This document shows, one piece after another, positions 45,393-54,136 of a stretch of 64,000 nucleotides of DNA (positions within the stretch are counted from its first letter, which is position 1; every line of letters starts with the position of its first letter). The notes under the pieces were generated by a model, which was given only the letters and a program-made list of their open reading frames with translations, was not told the origin of the DNA and searched no databases. The position numbers and the translations under genes are program-made. The DNA is from an uncultured Akkermansia sp. (lineage in GTDB: Bacteria; Verrucomicrobiota; Verrucomicrobiia; Verrucomicrobiales; Akkermansiaceae). The stretch spans positions 1 to 64,000 of the forward strand of contig CASFPZ010000003.1 in NCBI GenBank assembly GCA_949296365.1, read 5' to 3'.

Positions 45393-46656
45393 GATGAGTT
45401 GGCTCCTATTGGTTTGTTCTTCTCTTGCCTGGGCCTCATGCAACGAAGAATCATCGGCCAATAACGAGAAAAAAGACCCTCCGATGGAACAAGCGCAAAA
45501 AGAGGAAAAAATCATCGAAGTGAGGGCGTCGGCTTATGGTTCTACTCGTGATGATGCTGTGCTAAATGCGCTTTTCCAGGCTTGGGAACAATCGTATGGT
45601 GTGAGATTGACCAAAGACAATGTACGAGATGGCGGCAGGTCTTTGTTCAAATTGTCGATGAAGGATGCACAGGGTAATCAGCTGAACGTAGAACAGAAAA
45701 ATGAAAAAGGCATGGTTCGTCGCGTGCAATCTCAAATGCCAGAAATTCTAAGTTACGAGGTGTTGAGTGAACGAGAAGAGAAGGACTTAGGATGGTATGT
45801 CGAGGTGAATGCCAAAATGCATGCGCCTCGTAAAGATGCGTTGGCTGATAAAATTACACTGGTGATCACTCAGCGCGAGAAATTGATGGAACGCCTTGTT
45901 CAATTGGGTTTCCCTGAGGAAGCTGCCTCGTCTGTAGCTGGAAAATTGCCAGAACCATTGCGCAAGGCTTTTGGTAATTCCAAAGAATTTGTTTTTCTGG
46001 AACGTGGAGCAACTGGCGCTAATGCTGGGCGACAATTGTTAACAAGCAATGAAGTATCTGCTGCTGATCGTACTAAGTTGAACAAAGTCCGTGTCGCTGA
46101 TTTTGTCTTGGAAATACAGGTGGAAAGTGGCAATTTCAAAATCGTGAAACAATCCTTCCCTGATACGGGGCAGTCTGTCTACCGCGGAAAATGGACATTG
46201 GATTTGTCTATTAAGATGGTGGAATTGGCTTCTCAGGGTGTTTTAGCCTCAGAGTCTGTCTCTCTGCACGGAAAGGGGAATAGTTTTGAACACGAACGTT
46301 GTGTCGAAGCATGTTTGAAGGACATTCAGAAACAGGTCGATGACAAGGTTTGGAAGACTAGTGCTTGGCTGACGTTCCGATTGGGTTACCCTCTGTTACA
46401 ACAAGGTAGCTTGTTGTCGTCTTCCAATGGCGCTTTTGTATACCAATTCAACCTCAAAGGCCCTTATCTCCTCCTGCCGCAACAACCTGTCAGTTTGTAT
46501 GTCTCGGAAGAAATGGGCAGGAAAGAACTCGCCAAGGCGGTGGTAATCTCATGCTTGCCGCATTCAAACCTGTTAATCATAAAAACTGAACGAGAAATTA
46601 CCGAACTTAAGGCTGACAATTCTCCCGCATTACTGATCTCTCCTTGTGAACAATAG
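45370..46656 (+). CDS. FlgT/LPP20-like lipoprotein of unknown function
   Basis: The product has up to 428 residues; starts at 45370, 45382 or 45394 all give a lipoprotein signal ending AWASC. The N-terminal domain reads EVRASAYGSTRDDAVLNALFQAWEQSYG, then SYEVLSEREEKDLGWYVEVNAKM. That is very like the FlgT-N/LPP20 fold, in which paired modules form ring-like envelope structures. The middle part has FVFLERG and VADFVLEIQVESGNFKI, as in FlgT-M-like domains. A C-terminal beta domain near 370 contains FNLKGPYLLLPQQPVSLYVS. It overlaps the previous gene by up to 23 bases. Confidence 0.7.
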   Translation: MNSLMHNKMSWLLLVCSSLAWASCNEESSANNEKKDPPMEQAQKEEKIIEVRASAYGSTRDDAVLNALFQAWEQSYGVRLTKDNVRDGGRSLFKLSMKDAQGNQLNVEQKNEKGMVRRVQSQMPEILSYEVLSEREEKDLGWYVEVNAKMHAPRKDALADKITLVITQREKLMERLVQLGFPEEAASSVAGKLPEPLRKAFGNSKEFVFLERGATGANAGRQLLTSNEVSAADRTKLNKVRVADFVLEIQVESGNFKIVKQSFPDTGQSVYRGKWTLDLSIKMVELASQGVLASESVSLHGKGNSFEHERCVEACLKDIQKQVDDKVWKTSAWLTFRLGYPLLQQGSLLSSSNGAFVYQFNLKGPYLLLPQQPVSLYVSEEMGRKELAKAVVISCLPHSNLLIIKTEREITELKADNSPALLISPCEQ

Positions 46657-46689
46657 AAAAATTGCCCTACGCTTCCTTACGATCAACCT

Positions 46690-47088
46690 ATGAATAATAA
46701 TCATCAATGCCGCAAAAATCGGCAACCTGTGTATTACGGCGTTTCTTGTCTTTTGGGCTCGGCTAGTCTCTTGGGGCTTGCCTCGTGTTCTTCAGATCCC
46801 CCTCAAATCTCACAACCTGGGGGAACTCAGACGAGCCCTTCGGCTTTGGAGGATATGCCGACTGTTCGTGTTGTCCCCCAAGTGCCTGCCCCTAAACCTA
46901 AAGCTATTCCTAAACCTATTCCTGTAACTCCTCAACCTCCCAAAAAAGAAACTCAAACACCAAAAGTGCCAAAATCAAAAAAATCTCAAGATCTACCCCC
47001 CAAAAAAACAAAATCCAATCCCCAACCTCCTGATGACAAAACGGAGTTGACGCCTCTTCCCTATGTGCCAAAAATAGGAGAACTCTAA
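46690..47088 (+). CDS. Proline/lysine-rich lipoprotein
   Basis: The 132-residue product has a lipoprotein signal ending LGLASC near residue 33. Nearly all the rest is low-complexity Pro/Lys (KPKAIPKPIPVTPQPPKKE). Such stretches span the periplasm or bind peptidoglycan and anionic polymers. It ends the exported-protein series; the XRE gene follows on the other strand 19 bases away. Confidence 0.7.
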   Translation: MNNNHQCRKNRQPVYYGVSCLLGSASLLGLASCSSDPPQISQPGGTQTSPSALEDMPTVRVVPQVPAPKPKAIPKPIPVTPQPPKKETQTPKVPKSKKSQDLPPKKTKSNPQPPDDKTELTPLPYVPKIGEL

Positions 47089-47107
47089 AAAATGAAAATA
47101 CAAAAAA

Positions 47108-47341
47108 TCAAGATTCTATTTCCTTCGATAAATCCAAAATATTAATGTTGAGTAATTTGCTGATCATTAAAACCTCGATGAAAGTTAAATACCTTTCCCC
47201 CGTCTCATATTTAGAGACAAATGACTGTGGTAGCCCACACAAGTTGGCAAGTTCTACTTGGGTTAACCCCATTTTTTTACGTTGCATCTTCAGGAATGAA
47301 CGTAACTTTTTTTCTTGGGGACTATCCCTCTTCCTAATCAT
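47108..47341 (-). CDS. XRE-family helix-turn-helix regulator
   Basis: The 77-residue protein is a single Cro/C1-type HTH: KLRSFLKMQRKKMGLTQVELANLCG, then LPQSFVSKYETGERYLTFIEVLMI. It is divergent from the GYF-domain membrane protein with an 87-base gap that contains a palindrome, so it may repress itself and that gene. Confidence 0.88.
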   Translation of the reverse strand: MIRKRDSPQEKKLRSFLKMQRKKMGLTQVELANLCGLPQSFVSKYETGERYLTFIEVLMISKLLNINILDLSKEIES

Positions 47342-47361
47342 TTTCTAAACATAACCTATTT

Positions 47362-47382
47362 CCTAAAATAACCCAAATTAGG
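47362..47382. promoter_or_regulatory. Palindrome in the XRE/GYF intergenic gap, possible XRE operator
   Basis: CCTAA at 47362-47366 and TTAGG at 47378-47382 form an inverted repeat with an AT-rich centre, within the divergent promoter region. The spacing of about one and a half helical turns is compatible with an XRE dimer. Confidence 0.35.
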
Positions 47383-47393
47383 ATATTGAGGCA

Positions 47394-47421
47394 TTGACAA
47401 TACGTTCCTATTTTGTACATT
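47394..47421 (+). promoter_or_regulatory. Promoter of the GYF-domain gene, predicted leaderless
   Basis: A consensus TTGACA (47394-47399), 16 bases, and TACATT (47416-47421) lie seven bases before the ATG at 47429. Transcription would begin about one base before the start codon. A perfect TATAAT at 47421-47426 has a 21-base spacer and is too close to the ATG to be preferred. Confidence 0.5.
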
Positions 47422-47428
47422 ATAATCA

Positions 47429-48553
47429 ATGCCTAAATTGTATTATTATTTAGGGGAAAATAAGACTCCCCTCGGACCTGTCAGTATCGATGATTTGTGG
47501 CGTATGTTCTTGTCGGAGAGCATTACTAGAGAGACATTGATCGCTCCGCAAGGCGAAAAAAACTGGTGCCCGGTGAGTCAATTGTGGGAACGGAATTTGG
47601 AAATAATCGAAGAAAAAATATCGGAAGAGTTACCAGAAGTTCCTGATCCCCCTGCAATAAATACAGAGAAAAGGGGGGGAGTGTCTCGTCCTGAACCTAG
47701 AGAACAACAATCTCGCCATACATCTTCTGCTAGGGAAAATGGCAATCGCAAAAATATGTTGAGCTTGGTCGGGGTAGGGATGAAAAAACTAACGGAATAT
47801 TTACACCGATTTAATGGTGGTATTGATCATTTATTTACTCGACAGGCAAATTGGGCTCTTCAAAAGGTCTCCGACAAAGTGATGATGAAAGAGGTTTTGT
47901 CAATGGTCAATGCTCTTACGTCGGTCTTATCATGTCTTTTGTTATTGATTTATGGGGGCTGGATCGTTCTGAAATTTTTTGATAAACCTGTATTGATTAT
48001 TCCTCTTATTCTAGGAATAGTTGTGGTTCAATACATGATCTACCTAGTGAACCAAGTAAATGCTGCACTAGCGATACAAGATGATATTGGTTTGAGTTCG
48101 ATGTTATGGCCGCGTCTTTTGGGCGTGATTAGTTATGTTTTGGCTAGCTTGTGTGTAGTGGGTACTGTGTTAGTGCTTGTAGAAGGAGGCAGGGGCTGGG
48201 TGCCTTCTGTGTTGATTACTCTTATAGGAGCGGTATTTTCATTTTTTATGTTTGCCCTGTATTGGAGGAGCAACCATTATCTGCTTAAAATCAACAGTGA
48301 AAACGCTTCTGGGGGCACGGAATTGGCGTCAATTGTTCGGTATGTTGTGAGATTTAATTTTCTCATTCTCCAGGTGGGTAGCCCTCTTTTGATTCTTGCC
48401 GGGTTGATCATTGCGATTGTCAATCCTCGTTTTTCACACATGCTGATGATGGGTTCTCTTATTTTATTGCCACTTGTCAATTACCTTGCCTATGTCATTT
48501 TGAATCTAATCCCGGATTTTCTGGACTGCATTCTGCGCAAAGGTTTTCATTGA
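47429..48553 (+). CDS. GYF_2-domain multi-pass membrane protein
   Basis: The 374-residue protein has an N-terminal GYF_2 (DUF4339) domain: YYYLGENKTPLGPVSIDDLW and TLIAPQGEKNWCPVSQLWE (residues 5-55). A charged linker follows, then about six membrane helices between 155 and 370. GYF_2 domains probably bind proline-rich peptides. That makes the adjacent Pro/Lys-rich lipoprotein, or the kinase linker, candidate partners. The membrane part belongs to no family I recognise. Confidence 0.8.
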   Translation: MPKLYYYLGENKTPLGPVSIDDLWRMFLSESITRETLIAPQGEKNWCPVSQLWERNLEIIEEKISEELPEVPDPPAINTEKRGGVSRPEPREQQSRHTSSARENGNRKNMLSLVGVGMKKLTEYLHRFNGGIDHLFTRQANWALQKVSDKVMMKEVLSMVNALTSVLSCLLLLIYGGWIVLKFFDKPVLIIPLILGIVVVQYMIYLVNQVNAALAIQDDIGLSSMLWPRLLGVISYVLASLCVVGTVLVLVEGGRGWVPSVLITLIGAVFSFFMFALYWRSNHYLLKINSENASGGTELASIVRYVVRFNFLILQVGSPLLILAGLIIAIVNPRFSHMLMMGSLILLPLVNYLAYVILNLIPDFLDCILRKGFH

Positions 48554-48611
48554 CTGTTTATTCCCTGTCTCTGTTTTCTATTCGCTTAAATTTGATGGCC
48601 TTCCTCAAAAA

Positions 48612-48644
48612 CAAAAGACTTGACGGGTAAAGCCAAGTCTTTTG
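48612..48644. terminator. Bidirectional terminator between the GYF-domain and GH110 genes
   Basis: CAAAAGACTTG pairs perfectly with CAAGTCTTTTG around an 11-base loop. The stem itself carries A and T runs at its ends, so it can serve the two convergent genes. Confidence 0.75.
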
Positions 48645-48678
48645 AGTAATTAAAGAAGGAGAAGAAGGTAATTAAGTA

Positions 48679-50532
48679 TTAATTTTTCTTTTCTATAGAA
48701 TTATTTCGTTCCTGGAAGGGGGGGGATAGGTGACGATGGACGAGTTGGTCGAGAGTTGGGGCTTGAGTGCCCCAATTGCCTGAAAAATAATTATTCCTAA
48801 GAGAAACATTTCCTGTGCTTTTGAGGGAGATGGCGTTTTGTCCTCTCAGTTGGAAGTAATTATTGGAAATTTTAATGTTGCTGTGAATGGGGTGATCTTC
48901 TGTGCCTTTTGAATTTTCGGGTTGGAAGAGGATGACTGGTTCGGCGCATTGAGCAAACATGTTGTTGCGAATTGTCATGTTTTGGGCGGCGCCAGATTCG
49001 AACCACGAGTTGACATCGCCTGCAATGAGCAGGGCAGACATGTTGGTGCCTTTGAACAAACAATTTTCGACGACGACTGGTTTGCGGGTTGAGATTAGGA
49101 AACCTCGTGTAGGATCAGCTTCGACCAGACAATTGCGAATGTGAACCGATGGTGTCCAGGTGATGTTTTCGATAGCATCATTGGGTTGGAATGCGTTGGG
49201 AACAGGAGATTTCAGCTGGAGCTCCATTTCTTTCTCATTAAGCATCTTGGCTGAAACGATCTGTGTCTTCCCATATGGCAACAAGGTTTCGCGGTTGATA
49301 AACTCAATTTCGTCGCCTGCTACGAATGCCTCGAACCCGTATGTTTGGGGGTGCATAAAACGGACTTTGATTGTTTGGGGGGCCACTTTTTCGGTGACTC
49401 TCAAATAAGTGCCATGGATGTTGATGGGATCGTCGTTCGATCCTGAAAAATGAGCTGAATCAACCAAAATTTTACCGGTACAGCCAGAAAAGTGAAGCAT
49501 ATCTGCCCAGGCGGCACAGGTGCGGCCCGAATCTTTTCGAGGAGCGAATTCAAGATGCGAAAAGGCGATGTCCTTGGTGAACTGACTGACGATACCCATG
49601 CCGTGGACGAAATTGAAATGGACATTGTTCCAAACGATGTTTTCCGAACGGTTGCAGAATACGCCGGCACAATCTCGTCGTGTATCCCGGTTTTGGTAGA
49701 TAAAACCTTGTTCAAATCCAGGGTTTTGCTTGAAATGAACTTTGAGCTTTCCGGGAGCAAGTTCTTCTGCTCGGTCGATATTCCCCAATGGACATGATGA
49801 GCGCCACAAGCTTTTATCTGTGGGGCGGAAGGTTTGTCCGTAGCCGCCAGCAGGGTGCCTCCAACCTTCGCCAACCCAAATAACTTTCCCTTGGTCAATT
49901 GTGTAGGCTGAATCTTTGTGAATGGTTATAGTGGCCTCATGTGGTTTGACTTCGTCGACTTTAAATTCGGAAACAGTAGGGCGGTGGTAATCAAATGAAA
50001 GGTCTGAAATGGCGATATGGCTAGCCTGGTTGAAGTGGATATTGACCATCTTTCCACGGCAGAAGAGTTGGGCGCCTTGGCCTCCCAAGTTGATGTGGGA
50101 TACTTGATCTAATTCGATCGCTACGGTTTTATCCCCTTGTGGATCGTCATTGGTGTTAGAAATGTTGAGTTTGCGCGTAGCGAGCTTGCCGGGTATCCAA
50201 TCGTAGCGCCCTGGCGCGAAATGAATCGTGATTGGGTGTTGGGCTGTTCCTTTCCCTCGGGGTATCAATGATTCAGTTAATTCCCCGGGCGAGACGATCT
50301 CAATGCGATCTCCTGGGTTGAGCGTGATTTGATTCAGCGGAGCAAAGGTTTTCCAGGGTGCGTTTTGGCTGCCGTCGTTCTGGTCGATGCCTTGAGCCGG
50401 AGAAATGTAGTATGTCCTCGGTGTTGTCGGCGTTTGTCCGGCTACTCTAGGTGGATACCACAAGACTAGCGAGCCCAAAATGAGCATGCTTTTGGTGAGG
50501 TGTCCAAGATTGTTGGGCTTAAGTGTGATCAT
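48679..50532 (-). CDS. GH110 alpha-1,3-galactosidase, secreted
   Basis: The 617-residue protein has a signal peptide and a right-handed beta-helix. Segments SFDYHRPTVSEF (near 180), SGSNDDPINIHGTYLRV (near 363-379) and KVRFMHPQTYGFEAF are characteristic of GH110. The acid candidate is Asp344 in AWADMLHFSG and the paired bases are Asp367 and Asp368 in NDD. GH110 enzymes remove terminal alpha-1,3-galactose by inversion from blood-group B or linear B structures on mucin. The gene follows the triple hydrolase by 12 bases. Confidence 0.88.
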   Translation of the reverse strand: MITLKPNNLGHLTKSMLILGSLVLWYPPRVAGQTPTTPRTYYISPAQGIDQNDGSQNAPWKTFAPLNQITLNPGDRIEIVSPGELTESLIPRGKGTAQHPITIHFAPGRYDWIPGKLATRKLNISNTNDDPQGDKTVAIELDQVSHINLGGQGAQLFCRGKMVNIHFNQASHIAISDLSFDYHRPTVSEFKVDEVKPHEATITIHKDSAYTIDQGKVIWVGEGWRHPAGGYGQTFRPTDKSLWRSSCPLGNIDRAEELAPGKLKVHFKQNPGFEQGFIYQNRDTRRDCAGVFCNRSENIVWNNVHFNFVHGMGIVSQFTKDIAFSHLEFAPRKDSGRTCAAWADMLHFSGCTGKILVDSAHFSGSNDDPINIHGTYLRVTEKVAPQTIKVRFMHPQTYGFEAFVAGDEIEFINRETLLPYGKTQIVSAKMLNEKEMELQLKSPVPNAFQPNDAIENITWTPSVHIRNCLVEADPTRGFLISTRKPVVVENCLFKGTNMSALLIAGDVNSWFESGAAQNMTIRNNMFAQCAEPVILFQPENSKGTEDHPIHSNIKISNNYFQLRGQNAISLKSTGNVSLRNNYFSGNWGTQAPTLDQLVHRHLSPPFQERNNSIEKKN

Positions 50533-50544
50533 GTGTGCGGAATT

Positions 50545-52740
50545 TTATTTTGTGGTGAGCGGATGTTGTTTCAAGTCTTCCTGCAATTGTTTGGCAATAG
50601 CTTCTGCCATGACCTTGTGGCCTGTTGCGTTGGGATGTACGCCGTCTGGTAGTTGATTGCGATGCGCATCCATGACTGTCCACAGGTCGATGAGTTGGCA
50701 TTTTTCCTGTTTGGCAATTTTTTCAATGCGGGGATTGACTTCTTTTTCAATGCGACGCCCACTGATGGAATCGTCGCCTAATAAAGACGGAATAGCTTTT
50801 AGACAATAAATCCTGACGTTGGGGTTTTGTCGGCGTATTTCGTTGATCATCGATTTGTAGTCGCGAACAAAATCCTTGGAGTGCTTCCAGTTGTGTGGCT
50901 TGGAGTCGTTTGTTCCCAACGCGATCGTTACGATGTCGGCATTAACGAGGAGCGCTCGACTGTAGGCATCTTCCTTCATCATGGGGTAGTCGCCTTTGTT
51001 CAACAGGGTCCTGGCGCTTACTCCAAAATTATGAACAACATAATCATTGCCTAAAATATGTTGCAAAATTGTCGTCCAGCGTTGCTGGGCATTGACGCCG
51101 GAACCGAAGGTGATGCTGTCTCCGATGCAGGCAATGCGGACGGGTACTTTTTGCTGCGTAGCCTCAAGAATGAAATCGGTAATTTGAGCTGGTTCTTTTA
51201 AGCTGTGTGGGTGGTGGTCTCCATGGCCGCGAATGACTTTGATCGGTCCTCCCAACGATTGATAACGTTTTTCGAGACGATCGGTATTTTCTGCTATGGG
51301 CACGACGGTATCTTCGGTCTTGGATACACAGAGGATTGGTACTTGGTTCTTGGCCAGATTGGTGAGCGTATCAACGGGATTCCCCTTGTATCTCATGGCT
51401 TGTTCTTCTGTTAGACCATAGATGGCGAGCAAGCGTTTCCAATCGTCTGGAGAACCTTTGCCCTTGCCTTTGCCTGCTGGCCAGCTCTTGAAGTCGCAAA
51501 CTGGCGCATCCGCATAAATGGCGGCTGTTTTCTTTGGGTTGCGTTCTCCCCAGTTGAAGGCATATAAACCACCCCGACTGAATCCCTCCAGAACGCACAA
51601 ACGGGACAAGGGATAATGACTAACCAGGTAGTCATAAAATTGGTCCATGACTTCCATGGCTTTGGGTGATCCATACATATTTTGCATGTCGATATAGGCT
51701 GCCGCAAAACCACGTGAAAGTAATTCCAAATCTGCCTGCGGCTCGTGACCAAAAAATTCTGTGCGCCAAATCCATGGATTGCCAAGGGCGCGTGTCTTTG
51801 GCAAAACGACGAAAGCTCGACGGCCATCGACCTGAAAATCGTGCTTTTCGTAGCCGTTCCACTGGGAAATTTGGGCTTCTGAATTGGTCGTGGGAACTGC
51901 GGAACCGGCATATCCGGCAATCTGGGGCCGAATGTGCTTTGTCTTAGTGAGCCAAGTATTTTTGGCGGTATTTTGTCGCTGGAAAGCTTGGTCCCATTCA
52001 GCGCCTTTAGGAAATTGGGCTTTGGGAAGATTGAGAATTTGTTGTAAACCTGGACAGATGGCTTCTGCTATCATCTGATGGCCTTCTGGCCCGGGGTGAA
52101 CTCCGTCCCCTGCATAGACAAATCCAGGATTTTTTTTCTTACGGGATGCAACGGCTCGTTTTAGATTGGGGCGAATGTCGATGACTTTCCAACCGCGTTT
52201 GGTTTGAGCCTTGAGCCAGGCTGCTTCGGCATCTAGGGTTTTATCATATTGGGCGTCGGTTCCTGGAGCGTAGAGCGAGGGGGTGATCCAGATGATGGGT
52301 ACTCCGATTGCCTGGCATTCTCGGTTTAGTTGCTCGCACCCTCGAGCAAATGCATTGAGGCGATCTTTGTCGGGCGGCAACATGATGCCGTCGTTCATCC
52401 CGTAACAAGCTATAATCAACGTCGGACGAAAGGCTGTCAAAATGCGTGGTAAACGTTCAAATAGGCAGGGCCTCGGAAAGGCTCCTCCTGCATGGCCGGG
52501 TTCCGACAACCCAGACACATTCTCGCTTGGAAGTCCAAAATTGACAATCTCGGCATCTTTCCATTTCTCTCCTTGCCTTAAGTGACATTCGACGTAAGTC
52601 GGCCATCCGCCTGCGTAAGCAATGCTATCGCCCAAAATGGCCACGCGCTCTTCAGCAAGAGTCCATAATGTACACAACTGAATCAGGAAAACCACATATA
52701 GATATCTAAGTCTCCTGAATAAATTGGCTTTTGTGATCAT
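50545..52740 (-). CDS. Secreted triple hydrolase: SGNH - alpha/beta-hydrolase - SGNH
   Basis: The 731-residue protein has a signal peptide (about 1-29). Domain 1 (31-235) is an SGNH esterase with GDSIA (Ser39), GMND (Asn116) and DGVHP (Asp212, His215). Domain 2 (295-530) is an alpha/beta-hydrolase with GFSRGG (Ser388), Asp near 477 in TEDTVVP and His near 506-509. Domain 3 (534-725) is a second SGNH esterase with GDSIT (Ser542), GTNDS and DGVHPN (Asp699, His702). All three catalytic sets look intact. It probably deacylates glycans, such as O-acetylated sialic acid or galactose, so that the co-transcribed GH110 can act. The substrate is inferred. Confidence 0.85.
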   Translation of the reverse strand: MITKANLFRRLRYLYVVFLIQLCTLWTLAEERVAILGDSIAYAGGWPTYVECHLRQGEKWKDAEIVNFGLPSENVSGLSEPGHAGGAFPRPCLFERLPRILTAFRPTLIIACYGMNDGIMLPPDKDRLNAFARGCEQLNRECQAIGVPIIWITPSLYAPGTDAQYDKTLDAEAAWLKAQTKRGWKVIDIRPNLKRAVASRKKKNPGFVYAGDGVHPGPEGHQMIAEAICPGLQQILNLPKAQFPKGAEWDQAFQRQNTAKNTWLTKTKHIRPQIAGYAGSAVPTTNSEAQISQWNGYEKHDFQVDGRRAFVVLPKTRALGNPWIWRTEFFGHEPQADLELLSRGFAAAYIDMQNMYGSPKAMEVMDQFYDYLVSHYPLSRLCVLEGFSRGGLYAFNWGERNPKKTAAIYADAPVCDFKSWPAGKGKGKGSPDDWKRLLAIYGLTEEQAMRYKGNPVDTLTNLAKNQVPILCVSKTEDTVVPIAENTDRLEKRYQSLGGPIKVIRGHGDHHPHSLKEPAQITDFILEATQQKVPVRIACIGDSITFGSGVNAQQRWTTILQHILGNDYVVHNFGVSARTLLNKGDYPMMKEDAYSRALLVNADIVTIALGTNDSKPHNWKHSKDFVRDYKSMINEIRRQNPNVRIYCLKAIPSLLGDDSISGRRIEKEVNPRIEKIAKQEKCQLIDLWTVMDAHRNQLPDGVHPNATGHKVMAEAIAKQLQEDLKQHPLTTK

Positions 52741-52933
52741 ACGCCTCCATATACGTTTCCTCGTTGGTGTTCCTTTCTCGAATCTAAAAAATTCTTCGTA
52801 ATTGATAGCGGCACTTAGGGGCGCTTCCCTCGGTTGAACGTCTGCTGTCTACTTCCGTTATGACGAACCCATGAATCAATCCGATATATTGCAAGTCGAA
52901 TGATTGTGGTAATTTGTGGCAACTCCTGAAACA

Positions 52934-53812
52934 ATGTGGGTTCTTTATGCCTTGGGTTCGGCTTTTTTCGCTGGAATAACGGCTATCCTTGTCAAATGTG
53001 GAATCGAAAAAACAGACGCTACTGTGGCGACTGCTGTCCGTACGGTCGTTGTAGCTGGGTTCGCCTGGTTGATGGCGTTTTTAGCTGAATCTCCGGCTGC
53101 TGTCTGGCCTCTGTCTCCTAAAACTTGGATTTTCCTGATCCTATCTGGTCTGGCGACTGGGGGATCATGGCTTTGTTATTTCAAGGCTCTTCAGTTAGGC
53201 GATGTCAACAAAGTTGTGCCAATTGACAAATCGAGCATTGTATTGACGATGGTTGGAGCTATTGTGTTTTTCCATGAGCCTTGTTCGTGGGGTAGCCTGA
53301 CGGCTATGGGGATGATCGCATGCGGAACTTGGTTGATGATTCAAAAAAAGCCGTATGTTCCCAAACTGCGCTCGTCTCGGCGTTCCTCATGGCTGCTCTA
53401 TGCTGTGCTGTCTGCGGTTTTTGCCTGCTTGACAACTATTCTCGGTAAAATAGGCATAGAAAATGTGGAATCGAATTGGGGCACCGCAATTCGCACGATG
53501 GTCGTTCTGGCTATGGCTTGGCTCGTAGTTGTTGCAACTGGAAAACAACAATATGTCCACAACATCCCAAAACGAGAATTGTTTTTCATTGCGCTTTCTG
53601 GTGTCGCAACGGGTGGTTCATGGTTGTGTTACTACAAAGCCTTACAAGATGGCCTAGCTAGTGTTGTCGTGTCTATCGATCAATTAAGTATCCTTGTCTC
53701 GATAACATTCTCTTGGCTCGTCTTCAAAGAATCTCTCTCTAAAACCGCAAAGTGGGGCCTCGCTTTAATTACCGCCGGTTCCATCATCGTGTCTCTCCAC
53801 GTTTTTAACTAA
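52934..53812 (+). CDS. EamA/DMT-superfamily transporter
   Basis: The ATG at 52934 gives MWVLYALGSAFFAGITAILVKCGIE (292 residues); a GTG at 52916 adds six residues. Two EamA repeats of five helices each are visible; both contain LSGxATGGSWLCYxKALQ. It resembles the small-molecule exporters of this superfamily (YdcZ/RhaT relatives). The substrate is unknown. Confidence 0.87.
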   Translation: MWVLYALGSAFFAGITAILVKCGIEKTDATVATAVRTVVVAGFAWLMAFLAESPAAVWPLSPKTWIFLILSGLATGGSWLCYFKALQLGDVNKVVPIDKSSIVLTMVGAIVFFHEPCSWGSLTAMGMIACGTWLMIQKKPYVPKLRSSRRSSWLLYAVLSAVFACLTTILGKIGIENVESNWGTAIRTMVVLAMAWLVVVATGKQQYVHNIPKRELFFIALSGVATGGSWLCYYKALQDGLASVVVSIDQLSILVSITFSWLVFKESLSKTAKWGLALITAGSIIVSLHVFN

Positions 53813-53846
53813 TTAACAATACCCCCCAAAAAAAATAAAAAATCGA

Positions 53847-53922
53847 TGGTACCCCCTCACGGGCTCGAACCGTGGACAAACTGATTAAGAGTCAGCTGCT
53901 CTACCAACTGAGCTAAGGAGGC
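53847..53922 (-). tRNA. tRNA-Lys (anticodon CTT), copy 1
   Basis: A standard cloverleaf of 76 bases: acceptor GCCTCCT with AGGGGGT, D-arm, anticodon loop CTCTTAA (CTT), T-arm with GTTCGAGCC and encoded CCA. Confidence 0.95.
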
Positions 53923-53952
53923 ACTGATCAATCGATCCAAAATATTCAGCAG

Positions 53953-54028
53953 TGGTACCCCCTCACGGGCTCGAACCGTGGACAAACTGATTAAGAGTCA
54001 GCTGCTCTACCAACTGAGCTAAGGAGGC
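53953..54028 (-). tRNA. tRNA-Lys (anticodon CTT), copy 2
   Basis: Its 76 bases are identical to the neighbouring copy, separated by 30 unrelated bases. This is a recent tandem duplication or concerted evolution. Confidence 0.95.
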
Positions 54029-54061
54029 TTAATCCCACTTCTTCTGAATCATAACGTCGAA

Positions 54062-54136
54062 TGGAGCCACTGGTCAGGATTGAACTGACGACCCACGCAT
54101 TACGAATGCGTTGCTCTACCGCTGAGCTACAGTGGC
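54062..54136 (-). tRNA. tRNA-Thr (anticodon CGT)
   Basis: A cloverleaf of 75 bases with acceptor GCCACTG pairing with CAGTGGC, anticodon loop TTCGTAA (CGT), T-arm GTTCAATCC and encoded CCA. It is the first gene of a three-tRNA minus-strand cluster. Confidence 0.95.

Noticed and set aside
42145-46656. Flagellar or curli locus
   Set aside because: FlgT-like modules occur, but there are no flagellin, basal-body, curlin or CsgA/B/E/F genes.
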